The translations under genes were made by a program, and so were the position numbers. Under the pieces are notes generated by a model. The model was not told the origin of the DNA and searched no databases. It was given only the letters and a program-made list of their open reading frames with translations. 64,000 bases of DNA from Spiroplasma mirum ATCC 29335. Its GTDB lineage: Bacteria > Bacillota_I > Bacilli_A > Mycoplasmatales > Mycoplasmataceae. Every line of letters starts with the position of its first letter. Position 1 is the first letter of the stretch. The stretch lies in NCBI RefSeq assembly GCF_000565195.1, contig NZ_CP006720.1:558001-622000 (forward strand), read 5' to 3'. Positions 18,505 through 28,581 of this stretch are shown here, in pieces.

Positions 18505-19524
18505 GTGTCAAATAAAAAAGTTATTGATTATTGAAATGATGATGATAATTCTTACATTGACCCTGCTAAAAGACCAACTTCAATAATGAAAAAGCCAACT
18601 ATTGAACCACTGCATGATAATAAACGAAAAATTGAAAATAATGTTGAATCATGGGATGATTACTATAATTATTCAGCAACTTTAATTGATGATAAAGTTA
18701 ATAGTAGTGACTATGATGAACTAGCCGAAGATGATGTAATTGATCCGCTTCGTAATTTTAAAGATGCTGAAATTGACCAGATAGAAGAATTAGGAGGGGA
18801 GCTTGATGAATTAAACTTAGGAAATAAAAATCGTTTTGTGAATGATGATGAAACTAATTATAATAATCCCCAACCAATTTTAAATGTTAATGAAATGCAT
18901 GAGCGTTGAAAAGCCAATAAACAAAATTCAGTGCAAGAACGATTAAATTTCTTGCGTCATCGTAGCCAAGAACCAAAAATAAAGGGACGACAAAAATATA
19001 ATTTTTTAGTTCCCAAGTCCTTAACTAATATTATCAAAAAACCAAATCCCGTGGTAATTGATGCTACTCCAACGGCTGGGAGTAATGAAGTTTTTGGTGA
19101 ACGACGATTTTTTAATAATCCGAATTTAATTAAAAAAGTTCAGAATCAGGATAAAGAAGACATGGCAGAGGAAGTGAAAACTAATTCTTTCAATGAGGAA
19201 GGAAGAGCTTTTAATCCATTATTGCAAAATATTTTACAAGCAGCAAAACAAAATAAGGCAGAAGTTAACAAAGAAGCAATTTTTATTAATAATGATGATT
19301 TTCTTGACCCTGATCATTTAACTCCTGCTCAACGGTTAAAACTATTAAAAGCAGCAAATGATCCCAATGACCAACAACGTAAACAAATTTTACAAATGAA
19401 GTTAAACCGGGGAGTAATGGGATCATTATCCCAGGTTGTCAAAGAACGTTTACATAAACTTGAAAATGGGGAGTTAGAATTAGTCGAAGATGCTAACGAA
19501 AATGGTGATGATAATAAAAAATAA
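18505..19524 (+). CDS. Acidic, largely disordered cytoplasmic protein, 339 aa
   Basis: It starts at GTG with a GGGG-type site 8 bases upstream; the first in-frame ATG (18586) would lose 27 residues. There is no signal peptide or membrane segment. The N-terminal 130 residues are Asp/Glu/Asn-rich (SWDDYYNYSATLIDD). A basic patch follows (RLNFLRHRSQEPKIKGRQKY), and a helical C-terminal part ends LSQVVKERLHKLENGELELV. No family recognised. Composition suggests a scaffold or a regulator of a larger machine. Confidence 0.6.
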
Positions 19525-19567
19525 ATATTTATTTTTTTTAAATGTCCTATAATTACCATAGGAAAGT

Positions 19568-20007
19568 ATGGAAAAATATGAGAAACAAAAAATATTATGA
19601 TGTCATTGTGGTAATTGTCAAAAATGAGTTACCCAGGAGATTAATATGGAAACAATTGATAAAATTTTAAACAACCACTTTTTAAAGTCAATTAATGAAT
19701 TACTAGAAAAATTTAAAGCCACAACTATTATTTAGTAAATTAGAATTAAAAAATCACCATTCCGAATTTCTGTGGTTAATAAATTATTATAATAATATTA
19801 AGTTTATTGTTATTCACTTAAAAATTGATCATAATGAAAAATTAAAGTTAATCTTAAATTTCAAAACATTGCATTTAGAAGGATTTATCAATGCTAATAC
19901 CAAATAATACTTACTATTATTTTATAAATTCAACAATTACCCAACTGCCAAGTGATTATTGTCAAAATAATGAAAATTTAGTATATAGTTCACATTATGA
20001 AGAATAA
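19568..20007 (+). pseudogene. Small zinc-ribbon-like protein, frameshifted
   Basis: ATG (19568) gives MEKYEKQKILWCHCGNCQKW, with a CxCxxC cluster, and stops at 19735. A neighbouring frame continues at once (KPQLLFSKLELKNHHSEFLW) and a third finishes at TAA 20007 (STITQLPSDYCQNNENLVYS). About 145 residues can be reconstructed. Function unknown. Confidence 0.45.
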
Positions 20008-20092
20008 TTAATTGGGGATGACAGTTTAAGCATTAATAAAAATGTCATTTTAAGTAAATATAATGCATTATAATGAAGAATAAAATATTTCT

Positions 20093-20119
20093 AAGGATTT
20101 TACAATAATCCTTTTTTTT
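20093..20119 (+). terminator. Terminator
   Basis: AAGGATT/AATCCTT stem followed by T8. Confidence 0.8.
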
Positions 20120-20215
20120 GTTAAATTAAGTTTAAGTTGAGATCATTAATTTTAAAAAAATAGGGGACTATTATTGTATTAAACAAGTTATAATTAAACA
20201 AAGGAGTTGAAAAAA

Positions 20216-21001
20216 ATGTTCTTGTTTAATGATGAATTTAGTTTATCAATTTTAATCGCTTTTATTATTATCCAGGCAATTTTTTTAACTTATTTACTAA
20301 TTACTTACCAAAAAATTATAATTCCGGATCCAAATGCAAATTATTCTTCATCTAAAAATACAACTGCGCTCCAAATTATTGATAGATATCTGCTAAAGAA
20401 TAATATTACTAATTTAAATGTTGTTAGCCATCCAGAAATGCTTAAAATTAAACGCTGTTATCGTCGTCAGACCTTTGTAATTAATGATTTACAAATTTTT
20501 AATCGTTCATATACTTTAACCGGATTGGGGTTAGACTATGTGTTGGGGAGATTATTTTATGCGAGTGAAATTCACCAAAAGAATAAACAGGTTCGCTTTT
20601 TAAGCTTTTGACTATACTGAGCACCCGTTATTTTTAATATTTTGTTTTACTTATTTGTGGCCTGTGGAGTTGCTTTTTACTTATTAGTCAAAATTCGCAG
20701 TGATTTATTAAATAATAATATTATTTATATAATTAATAAACTTCATATATTTACCTTATTAGCAACTATTTGTTTTGGGTTATTTTTATTAACAATTGGA
20801 GTTAATAATAAATTAAAACAAAATTTAGAGAATTTGTATGAACAAAAAATGACAAAGTTTGTAAAAAGTGATTTTCCTGAGTTATACTATGATTGAGGAA
20901 TTGCTCGCCGTTATTCGTGTAGTATCAATTTTACCTATACATTTGGCTGTTCTTGAATCTTTCAAAAAAATTATAAATATACGGGACCATTTGGCTTATA
21001 A
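20216..21001 (+). CDS. Membrane protein resembling Zn_peptidase_2 (YugP) but lacking HExxH
   Basis: 261 residues. An N-terminal anchor (residues 9-28) precedes a soluble part with an order reminiscent of YugP-type membrane zinc peptidases: ALQIIDRYLLKNNITNL, VINDLQIFNRSYTLTGLGLD, then two or three hydrophobic helices (VIFNILFYLFVACGVAFYLL and LLATICFGLFLLTI). The expected AxHEVGHA helix is replaced by DYVLGRLFYASEIH, so catalysis would be lost. The start is ATG 20216; TTG 20207 is too close to AAGGAG. The C-terminal 30 residues may be out-of-family sequence produced by fusion with the decayed dinB 5' end. Confidence 0.4.
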
Positions 21002-22085
21002 GGCATAGTGTAATTAATCCGGACCTGCAAGATAAACCGCTGGTTGTGAGTTCACCATCCCGCTGGGCAATTGTGGTCAGTGCTAATTATGTGGCTCGTA
21101 GTTACGGGATTCAAAGTGCGATGCCATTATATCAAGCCAAAAAACTATGTAGGGATTTAGTGATTGTTGACTTTGATTACCAATTATATGTTAACTTTGC
21201 GCAAAAGTTATTTGATTATATTGCTAATAACTATACCGATAAAATTGAAGTTGCTTCCATTGATAAATGTTATCTTGATGTGACAGAACAGAGCTTTACC
21301 CAAAATTTCATAGTGCTTTAAACTTAGCGAAAGAAATTCAGAGCAAAATTTACCAAGATCTTGGGTTAAGTAATAGTATTGGGATTTCTTACAATAAAGT
21401 TCTGGCGAAACTAGCAAGTGACTTAAAAAAACCAATGGGGATTACTATTATTCGTGATAGTGATATTGCGTTAGTTGTTCATCCCTTAGCAGTTAATAAA
21501 TTATGAGGTGTTGGAAAAGTTACCACCCAAAAATTAGCAACCTTAAATATTAAAACAATAGGGGATTTAGCCCACTATGATAATCCGATTGCCCAGTTAA
21601 ACTAATTGGCAGCCAAACGGCCCATGCGAATGGCGAAGGCAATGATGAAATTAATTTAGGAAATAATAGTATTAAATCAATCAAAACAAGTTACTTTGTC
21701 ACATTATACAAATGATATTAATGAAATTTTACCATTAGCCCTTAATTGTTTTGAAAAATTATGAAACGGTTCACCGATTCGCTTAATTGGCGTGGGGTTA
21801 GTGGGAATTATTAATAAATATGATTTAAAAGAACAGTTAGCATGGGATAATTTTTTAACAACTTCCCTAACAAGTGACACTGAAAAGTTAATTAAAAAAA
21901 TTAATTACCATTTTAAACAAGACATTCTCTTAACCGGTGCCAAATTAAATGAATCTAATCTAGCTAAAATTTTAAAATGTCGTTTTGACCAAGCAACCAT
22001 TGATGAAATTGAAGCATCCGAATGGTTAAACTGACCACCAGAAAAAATCAGCGCCAATGTTGAATGATTAATTACGAAAAAATAA
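21002..22085 (+). pseudogene. dinB: DNA polymerase IV (Y-family), decayed
   Basis: Recognisable Y-family order: PSRWAIVVSANYVARSYGIQ, SAMPLYQAKKLC, then SIDKCYLDVTE where the catalytic SIDECYLD Glu has become Lys. After a shift near 21305 the thumb and little finger follow (SNSIGISYNKVLAKLASDLK, NKLWGVGKVTTQKLATL) with a TAA and a further shift near 21600-21690. The N-terminal MDxDxFFA catalytic block is missing. The gene therefore cannot make an active polymerase. Confidence 0.8.
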
Positions 22086-22186
22086 ATTTTTATTCTGCCA
22101 ATATGGTAAAATTCTTAGGAGAGAGTAAAAAAAATAAAATTATTATTTATAAGGTTCGCAATAATATTTTCAAAGAAGTCAACAAA

Positions 22187-23113
22187 ATTAAAACATTATT
22201 AGCAATCTTAGGAGTAATTAGTTTTGTGGCAACAAATTCGATTAGTGTTGTTAGTTGCCCACCATTGCCTAATGATGGTAAAAGTTATTTATTAAAAGTA
22301 ACAATGGATGCTAATAATACTGAACATTATAAGTGGCAAGCAAAAATAACTTTATTAGTAGTGGCAGCAACACTTGATTTAATTTATTTTAGTGGTGATT
22401 TTTCCCAAGATGGAAGTTATTCAATAAATTATACTAGTCAAGCAGAATTAATTAACGCAATTAATAGTGATGCTAAGATGAATCCAGTGATTAAATCTGC
22501 TGTTGCCTCGAGAGGTATTATTGTTACAACAACAACCAAAATTCTTCCTAATAATTAACCAACCGTTGTGCAAATTACGATTGATGCAACTAATACTAAA
22601 ACCTATTTTAGCAAAGCAATTATTAAATTAACCGTTAAAAATAATTCCAATGATCCTTTTACAAACAATTAAGATTGGTGTGACCCAGTCAAAATCATTT
22701 AATGGGACTTCTTCGCCCTGATCCTGATATTCGACACAGAGTAAAAATTTTGTAGACTATTTAAGATTATGCCGATAGTATGGATAGTTTTTCAAAAAAA
22801 TATCCAACAACAATTAATATTTCTGGTAAATTTTATGCTTAAAGTCAAAAAAATATCTTAGTGTTTTAAATGTTTGAACCGCTAGTATCATAGCACGTCA
22901 TGCAGATCCATTTATTGATTTAAAAGTTGGCGGTCAATTTGCTGCAGCTTACCAGGTTATCCAATTTACTTTTGAAATTTATAATAATTATTATGAATCT
23001 TCTCAACTACATAATCTTTATTGAAAATATATAATTAATGAATATTCTACGTTGTGTAATGAAGGAGTATCTTATATTTTTAATATTGATAATATTACAT
23101 TTAGTAGTTAATC
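22187..23113 (+). pseudogene. Lipoprotein with repeat-family domains, decayed paralogue of the 28582-31569 protein
   Basis: A lipoprotein-type signal (KTLLAILGVISFVATNSISV then VSC) follows a purine-rich site, but the expected start codon is ATT (22187), probably a lost ATG. The mature part is a repeat domain very close to repeats 3 and 6 of the large surface protein (LPNDGKSYLLKVTMDANNTE). Its C-terminal region mirrors that protein's end (SFNGTSS, DYADSMDSFSKKYP) but in several frames with stops. Confidence 0.55.
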
Positions 23114-23135
23114 AAATATTTTCTTAAAATAAGCA

Positions 23136-23210
23136 AGTTATTTAACACAGGTGGTTATAATACCAAAAAAATTTTTAAAAATATTTACAAAAATAACTTG
23201 TTTTTTTTAT
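23136..23210 (+). terminator. Long-loop terminator
   Basis: CAAGTTATTT (23136-23145) pairs with AAATAACTTG (23193-23202) before T8; the 47-base loop is unusual. Confidence 0.55.
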
Positions 23211-23349
23211 TTTTTGTGTAAAATTAATTAATATAAAGGGATTTATTAATTTATTAAACCAAAGGACAAAAACTATAAAAAATATAAGTCTTAACTTTTT
23301 GTATTAAACATGTACACAAGAATCAACGATATACTGATTAGTAGTATAT

Positions 23350-23860
23350 TGTTGATGATACTTCTAGTCCGCAATTAAAAACAGCAGTGTTATCAATTCC
23401 AACGTTAAATGCCACTCTTAAAATGGCCGTTAATGATCCAAGCTCATTTTTAACAACTAAATATATTTTATCTTATGATGGCAAATACCATAATGTACGA
23501 ATTGAAATAAATGCCAATAATACTTATCATTATACTGGTACAGCAACTGTTAGGATGAAGTTATGGGCAAAAAATGATATTAGTATTTTTAACCAAGACA
23601 TTAGTAGTTTAGGCGATGTTGAAATTAAATCGGGAACACTTCAAAGTGTTCTAGAAGGGTTATTAAGTTCACCGCTTGTCTATAACAATATTTCCAAAAC
23701 ATTATATAGTACTTTACAAGATAGCAAAATTATAATTACCTTTGACCAACCAATTCCTAATGATAGGGCACCACATGTAATTTAGGTTAAAATTAATGGG
23801 GAACAAACAGAAAACTATTTTGGAACAGCAATTCTAAAAACAAGTCTTATTATTAAATAA
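23350..23860 (+). pseudogene. Second degenerate repeat-domain fragment
   Basis: About 165 residues without a start codon or signal peptide, interrupted by TAG near 23785. They contain two copies of the repeat motif seen in the 995-residue protein (YDGKYHNVRIEINANNTYHY with TGTATV). Likely the leftover of a larger surface-protein gene. Confidence 0.5.
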
Positions 23861-23881
23861 AAAAGTGAAAAGGATAAAACT

Positions 23882-25687
23882 ATGGGCCTAAAAGAAAAAG
23901 TATTCGCTGGACAAACAAAAAAATTTAAGCGAAAAGCTTCGAATCTTTCAATTATTAAATTTGCAGTTGCACGAGTTAAAAGTTCAATTATTATTTGAGT
24001 TTTATTGGGTTTATCTTCCGCACTATTTATTGGAACTGGTTTAATGCTCTTTTTATCATCTTCAACAGCTGAAAGTTTAATAATTAATTTTCAGTATGGG
24101 GTGTTAATCTTTAATAATATCTTTTTAATCTTATTTATTTTATTAGTAGTTACGAAAATATTTAGTCAAGAATTTGTGAATGGAACATACTTATTAATTT
24201 TATCAAAACCATATTCTCGTTTTAGTATTTTTCTTTTAAAGTTATTGTCAGTATGGCTAATGGTATTTTTTTTCCTTGGTTCTAACATGTTAATCGCGTT
24301 TTTAATTGGTTATCTTGGCGAAGTTATTACTAATAATGAAAATTATTTTAATTTATATAAAAATTTAATTTTAAAATTATTAATTTATTCATTGTTGTTA
24401 AGTTACTTTACGATTAGTGGAACAATTTTTACTTCAACTTTTTTAAATTCCCAAGTGGTATTAATTATTAATGTCATCTTTTGTAGTTTGTTTTTAATCG
24501 GGGGGATGCCATATTCATTAATTATGAATATTGGTAATAACATTAGTTTAAATTTTGAAAATGTGACCCAAGATTATCAAGTCAAGAATATTAAAAATGT
24601 GCTATTATTTCATGAAAATGTTGAAAAAGAAAAGGTTAAATATCCAAAAATCTCAAAAGCAATTTATGATTTTTACATGCAAAAAGATCTTCCAACAATA
24701 AATTTAATTCTTGCAAATAATGATGATAATAATTCTCACACTGAACGATTAGATAATTTATACCATCAAGTTTTTGACTTAACAAAATCTCAGCAACTGA
24801 ATAAACTAACGGGAACTGATGTTTCAGCTTGAAAGGGAACTTTTAATGGTCAATCAATTAGTACTATTATCACTGCGAATGTTACCAATGGAAAAGATAC
24901 TAATATTAATGTTACAGTTACTAACAAGTTTGCTTTTAAAACGATTGAGGAATTAGATGATAATCCTTACCAACAAGAACTTAAACAATTAGTTAATTAT
25001 TATGCTCAAAACTTTGATTGAAGTACATATTATAATTTAAGATTATTTTATTTTAATTCTTTAGTAACCTTTGATCCCAACGAAACTTATTTTAATGTGT
25101 ATGGTAGTTGTGATCCCGAACCAACAATTAATGATAAAGGTATTAACACCATTGATATTTTTCAAACTTTTTATCAACAAGATAATGGTGGGTCACTGCC
25201 TTACTATGTTATTAATGATCAAACATTTAAACAAAAATTTAAAGATTTTTTTCAAAACCCAGTTTTATTTGTAACTCAGGAACTTGAAAAAAATATTATT
25301 CAAAAAGTTTATGATTATAAAATAATTCAAACTCAACCAGTGAAAATTACTAATAATCTAAAACAATATCAATCATTATCGGAAAAATATAGTTTAATTT
25401 CGAAAGTAAATATTATTGAACATTGAAACCAAATTTGAACAAGTTCACTTTCTTATTTACCAGTAGGTTTTGCTCCGTTAGAAAATAGTCATATTGATTT
25501 TGATAACCAAAAAAACTTACTAATGAGTTATCAAAATTTTCCTTTAAAGTTAACAGCTGCCAATAAAATTGATCTTAATTATCAGTCTTATTTAAACATT
25601 GCCTTGATTCGAAATATTTATCTTTACTTAGCTGCCGGGTTAATTATTTTATCCACCATAATTTTACAACGTAAAAATATTACATAG
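23882..25687 (+). CDS. ABC transporter permease (ABC-2 type) with large external domain
   Basis: 601 residues. Five or six hydrophobic helices in the first 215 residues (for example WVLLGLSSALFIGTGLMLFL and VLIFNNIFLILFILLVV, with KIFSQEFVNGTYLLILSKPY in the cytoplasmic loop typical of ABC-2 permeases). A roughly 360-residue hydrophilic region follows, then a final helix (NIYLYLAAGLIILSTIIL). It starts at ATG 23882. The ATPase gene follows after 19 bases and a lipoprotein after that, so the three form one export or surface-assembly unit. Substrate unknown. Confidence 0.8.
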
Positions 25688-25706
25688 CACGGAAGGGAGG
25701 TGAAGT

Positions 25707-26642
25707 ATGAGAAAACAAAATATCACAAAGCTAACTAATGCACCAGTTATTATTGTTGATAATTTTGTTCGAAAATTTAAAAAAAATACCATTGGACCCT
25801 TTAATTTCAATGTTGCCAAAGGAAAGCTCCATACTATTTTAGGAGCATCCGGAAGTGGAAAAACAGTTTTAATTAAATCGCTAATTGGAGGATTAAAGGG
25901 ATATAAGGGTTCAATTACAATCGAAGGTAAGAAGGCGGGGAAAATTGCCGCCAAACAAAAAATTGGTTATGTTCCCGAGTATATTACATTCCCGGAAAAT
26001 ATTAGTGCCTGAAGTTTTTTAAAAAACTTTGGTAAAGCTAACGGAATCCATGGGAAATATTTAAACTATCGATTGGAATACTTAATGAAGTCCTTAGGAA
26101 TCTGAGATTCACGAAACAAAGATGTTAATTCATTTTCTTCAGGTATGAAAAAGCGGGTGATGATTATTCAGGGAATTATCCATGATCCCGAAATTTTAAT
26201 CTTAGATGAACCTGAAGCGGGATTAGATGTTGAAAACCGGGAAAAAATAATTAAATATTTAAAAGCATTAACATTACGGGGTAAAACAGTCTTCTTTTCA
26301 TCTCACTTGTTAAATGAAATTAAAGACTATATTGATGAATTTACAATGGTGATGAATGGTACTCAATATTATACTGGTAATTTCAAACAGTTTAACCTTA
26401 GTAACACTTACTTTATTGAATGTAAACGTCTGGACTTAATTTCGCGGTTCCTAACAGTCAATAAAGTAGTTAATTGGTATGATAAAAATACTAATCGGTT
26501 ATTTTTTATCATTTCATCCCCCCTATCACTATTTTATATCACTAATTTTGCACTTAAATATAAAATTCCGGTCACTAAAATTTCAACTGCGGAGTTTACT
26601 TTTAATTTTTTAAATCAAAAAATTACCCATAATCAAAAATAA
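25707..26642 (+). CDS. ABC transporter ATP-binding protein
   Basis: 311 residues with all catalytic motifs: Walker A GASGSGKT (about 47-54), signature FSSGMKKRV, Walker B ILILDEPEAGLD, and the H-loop FFSSHLLNEI. GGGAGGTG precedes the ATG. The C-terminal 90 residues are the accessory domain common in ABC-2 exporters. It energises the permease encoded just upstream. Confidence 0.92.
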
Positions 26643-26663
26643 CTTATTAAAGGAGAGGATAGT

Positions 26664-27898
26664 ATGAAAAAGCTATTAATAATTTTAGGTACGATTAGTT
26701 TAACAGCTGGAGCAATAACGACACTAATTGCTTGTACCGGTTCTAAAACAAATAATGCTACTTCAGGTGCTACAACAACCAAAGATGCCAAAGTTTTAAA
26801 TAATATTGTTAACAAAACTAATAAATATTTTTTAGACTTTTTAAATTCTAACCAATATGTTGATACTACGCAATATGGTTCAGAGGTGTTTGCTAATTTC
26901 TTCAATAAAGTTAATAAACAAGAACCAACTGCGGTTATTGATATTGCTGATAGTAATTTTAATCAGGGGATTAATAATATTAATACTATTTTTAAAAACT
27001 ATTTAGACCAAATTAATATTAAAATTGCTCAAGAATACTCCAACGTATATGTTAACAGTTATCCCTTAACTTGAAACCTGGAGAAAAATATTAGTACCCT
27101 AAATTTTATTAATTTAGAAGATTTACATAATTTAAATCCGGGTGTCGGGATTGATGGTTTAAAAGCTGTTAACTACCAACTTAATATTAACTATACAGTT
27201 AAGTATAAAGAAATAACTTCAATTAATAAGTTTACCTTTAGTTTTATTGTGATAAATAATCCTGATAAAATTAAACAATTTCAAACTGAATCAATGGCGA
27301 AGTTATCAAGGAATATTATGAAATATTTTAGTGGGGAAGATATTATTATTGATAAAAATCCAAATTATCAGAGACTATATGATGAATTCGATATTAATTA
27401 TTCGTGTGCCCACATTAATTTAGATAATATTGTGCAAACAGAATTAATTAACTTTTTAAATAAAGATACCGACTTAACTGATTTAATGAAACATGTTACT
27501 TGAAATGATGATAAATCAATTTTAACGTTATTAAGCGGAGCGTTAAACGATGCTACAAGTGACAAGTGGTAAAGCATTATCGTCATTACCCCAAAATAGT
27601 TCTTATGTTTGAACTGATGAAGGACCGTTTGATGCTAATAAAGTAACCGCAGAGGTATTTTATAAATTTTTAATTAATTTATTACAAGTATTTAATATTA
27701 GCGATGATGAATTACAATTAACTAACTTTAATGTTAACTTAGCAAAAATTTAGTGTATCAGGAATATCATTATCAGGAGCTGTTAGTAAACATGGCAAAC
27801 CATTAAATGTTATCATTGGAATTTCCCAAGAAGGGTTAAAACAAAAATTAATGAATTATTCCCAAATTGTAGTTGCCTTCTATGTTAATCGAAATTAA
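26664..27898 (+). pseudogene. Lipoprotein of the ABC unit, with two frameshifts
   Basis: AAGGAGAGG precedes ATG. The signal MKKLLIILGTISLTAGAITT ends in a lipobox LIAC (Cys25). About 305 residues of charged, mostly helical ectodomain follow in one frame (TGA as Trp). Near 27560 the frame must change to continue (TSGKALSSLPQNSSYVWTDE) and again near 27750 to end KQKLMNYSQIVVAFYVNRN at 27898. A shortened lipoprotein ending DATSDKW could still be made. Family not recognised; the position suggests a partner of the ABC exporter. Confidence 0.65.
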
Positions 27899-27962
27899 AA
27901 ATAACTTAATTAATATAATAAAATTTTTAAAACTATCTTAATAAAACAACATAAATAACATT

Positions 27963-28000
27963 AAAAAAGATTATATTAAATTAAAATATAATCTTTTTTT
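27963..28000. terminator. Terminator of the ABC/lipoprotein operon
   Basis: AAAAGATTATATT/AATATAATCTTTT stem with T7. Confidence 0.85.
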
Positions 28001-28019
28001 AAACTAGTCATTCAATTAA

Positions 28020-28363
28020 TTCGTTAGCAAATAAACCATTATTAGTTGGTTATTGGTATGAATGAAATGATCAAATTAGTATGAAAAATGTTGAGTAATT
28101 GATGTTTCATTCATGACAACAATGACAGGGGCGTCAATATTTTTGCCCAAATTACAGCTGATAAATTAGTAATTGGTCTTCCTGCAACTCCAAGTGCAGC
28201 TGGTAGTGGGTATGCTACCAAAGCCGATATTAAAAAAGCTTATAATCTTTTAGTTAACAACCATGTTAATGCGCGGGAACTAATGACATGAGCTGTTAAT
28301 TATGATGCAAAAAATAACTGAAATTTTGCCAATGCCTTTAAAGAAACTTGAGGTAAACAATAA
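28020..28363 (+). pseudogene. GH18 chitinase relic with internal deletion
   Basis: PLLVGYWYEWND matches the start of the GH18 barrel (VGYW...W), but the next readable peptide, LVIGLPATPSAAGSGYATKA then ARELMTWAVNYDAKNNWNFA, is the C-terminal barrel end (MxWxxNxD). The catalytic DxxDxDxE region in between is gone and the remaining parts are in different frames. Spiroplasma chitinases are known; this copy is dead. Confidence 0.65.
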
Positions 28364-28483
28364 GTTATTTTATGAATATAAAGAACAATTAACTAGTTTT
28401 ATTCGAACTTATGAGAACATTTCTAAAATATTAATTGCAAAATTTATTTTTTTCAATTATAATAAAAGCAGTTAATGAGAGTA

Positions 28484-28526
28484 CGAAAAGTACCAAACAA
28501 AAATTAATCTGTTTGGTACTTTTCTT
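28484..28526. terminator. Strong hairpin, possible small-RNA end
   Basis: 15-bp perfect stem GAAAAGTACCAAACA/TGTTTGGTACTTTTC with T-rich end. A TATAAT box lies only about 30 bases upstream (28456), so a very short transcript is possible. Confidence 0.7.
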
Positions 28527-28581
28527 TTATTAACATCTGAAAAAAATGAAAAACTTACATAATATAAAGGAGGGAAAATAA

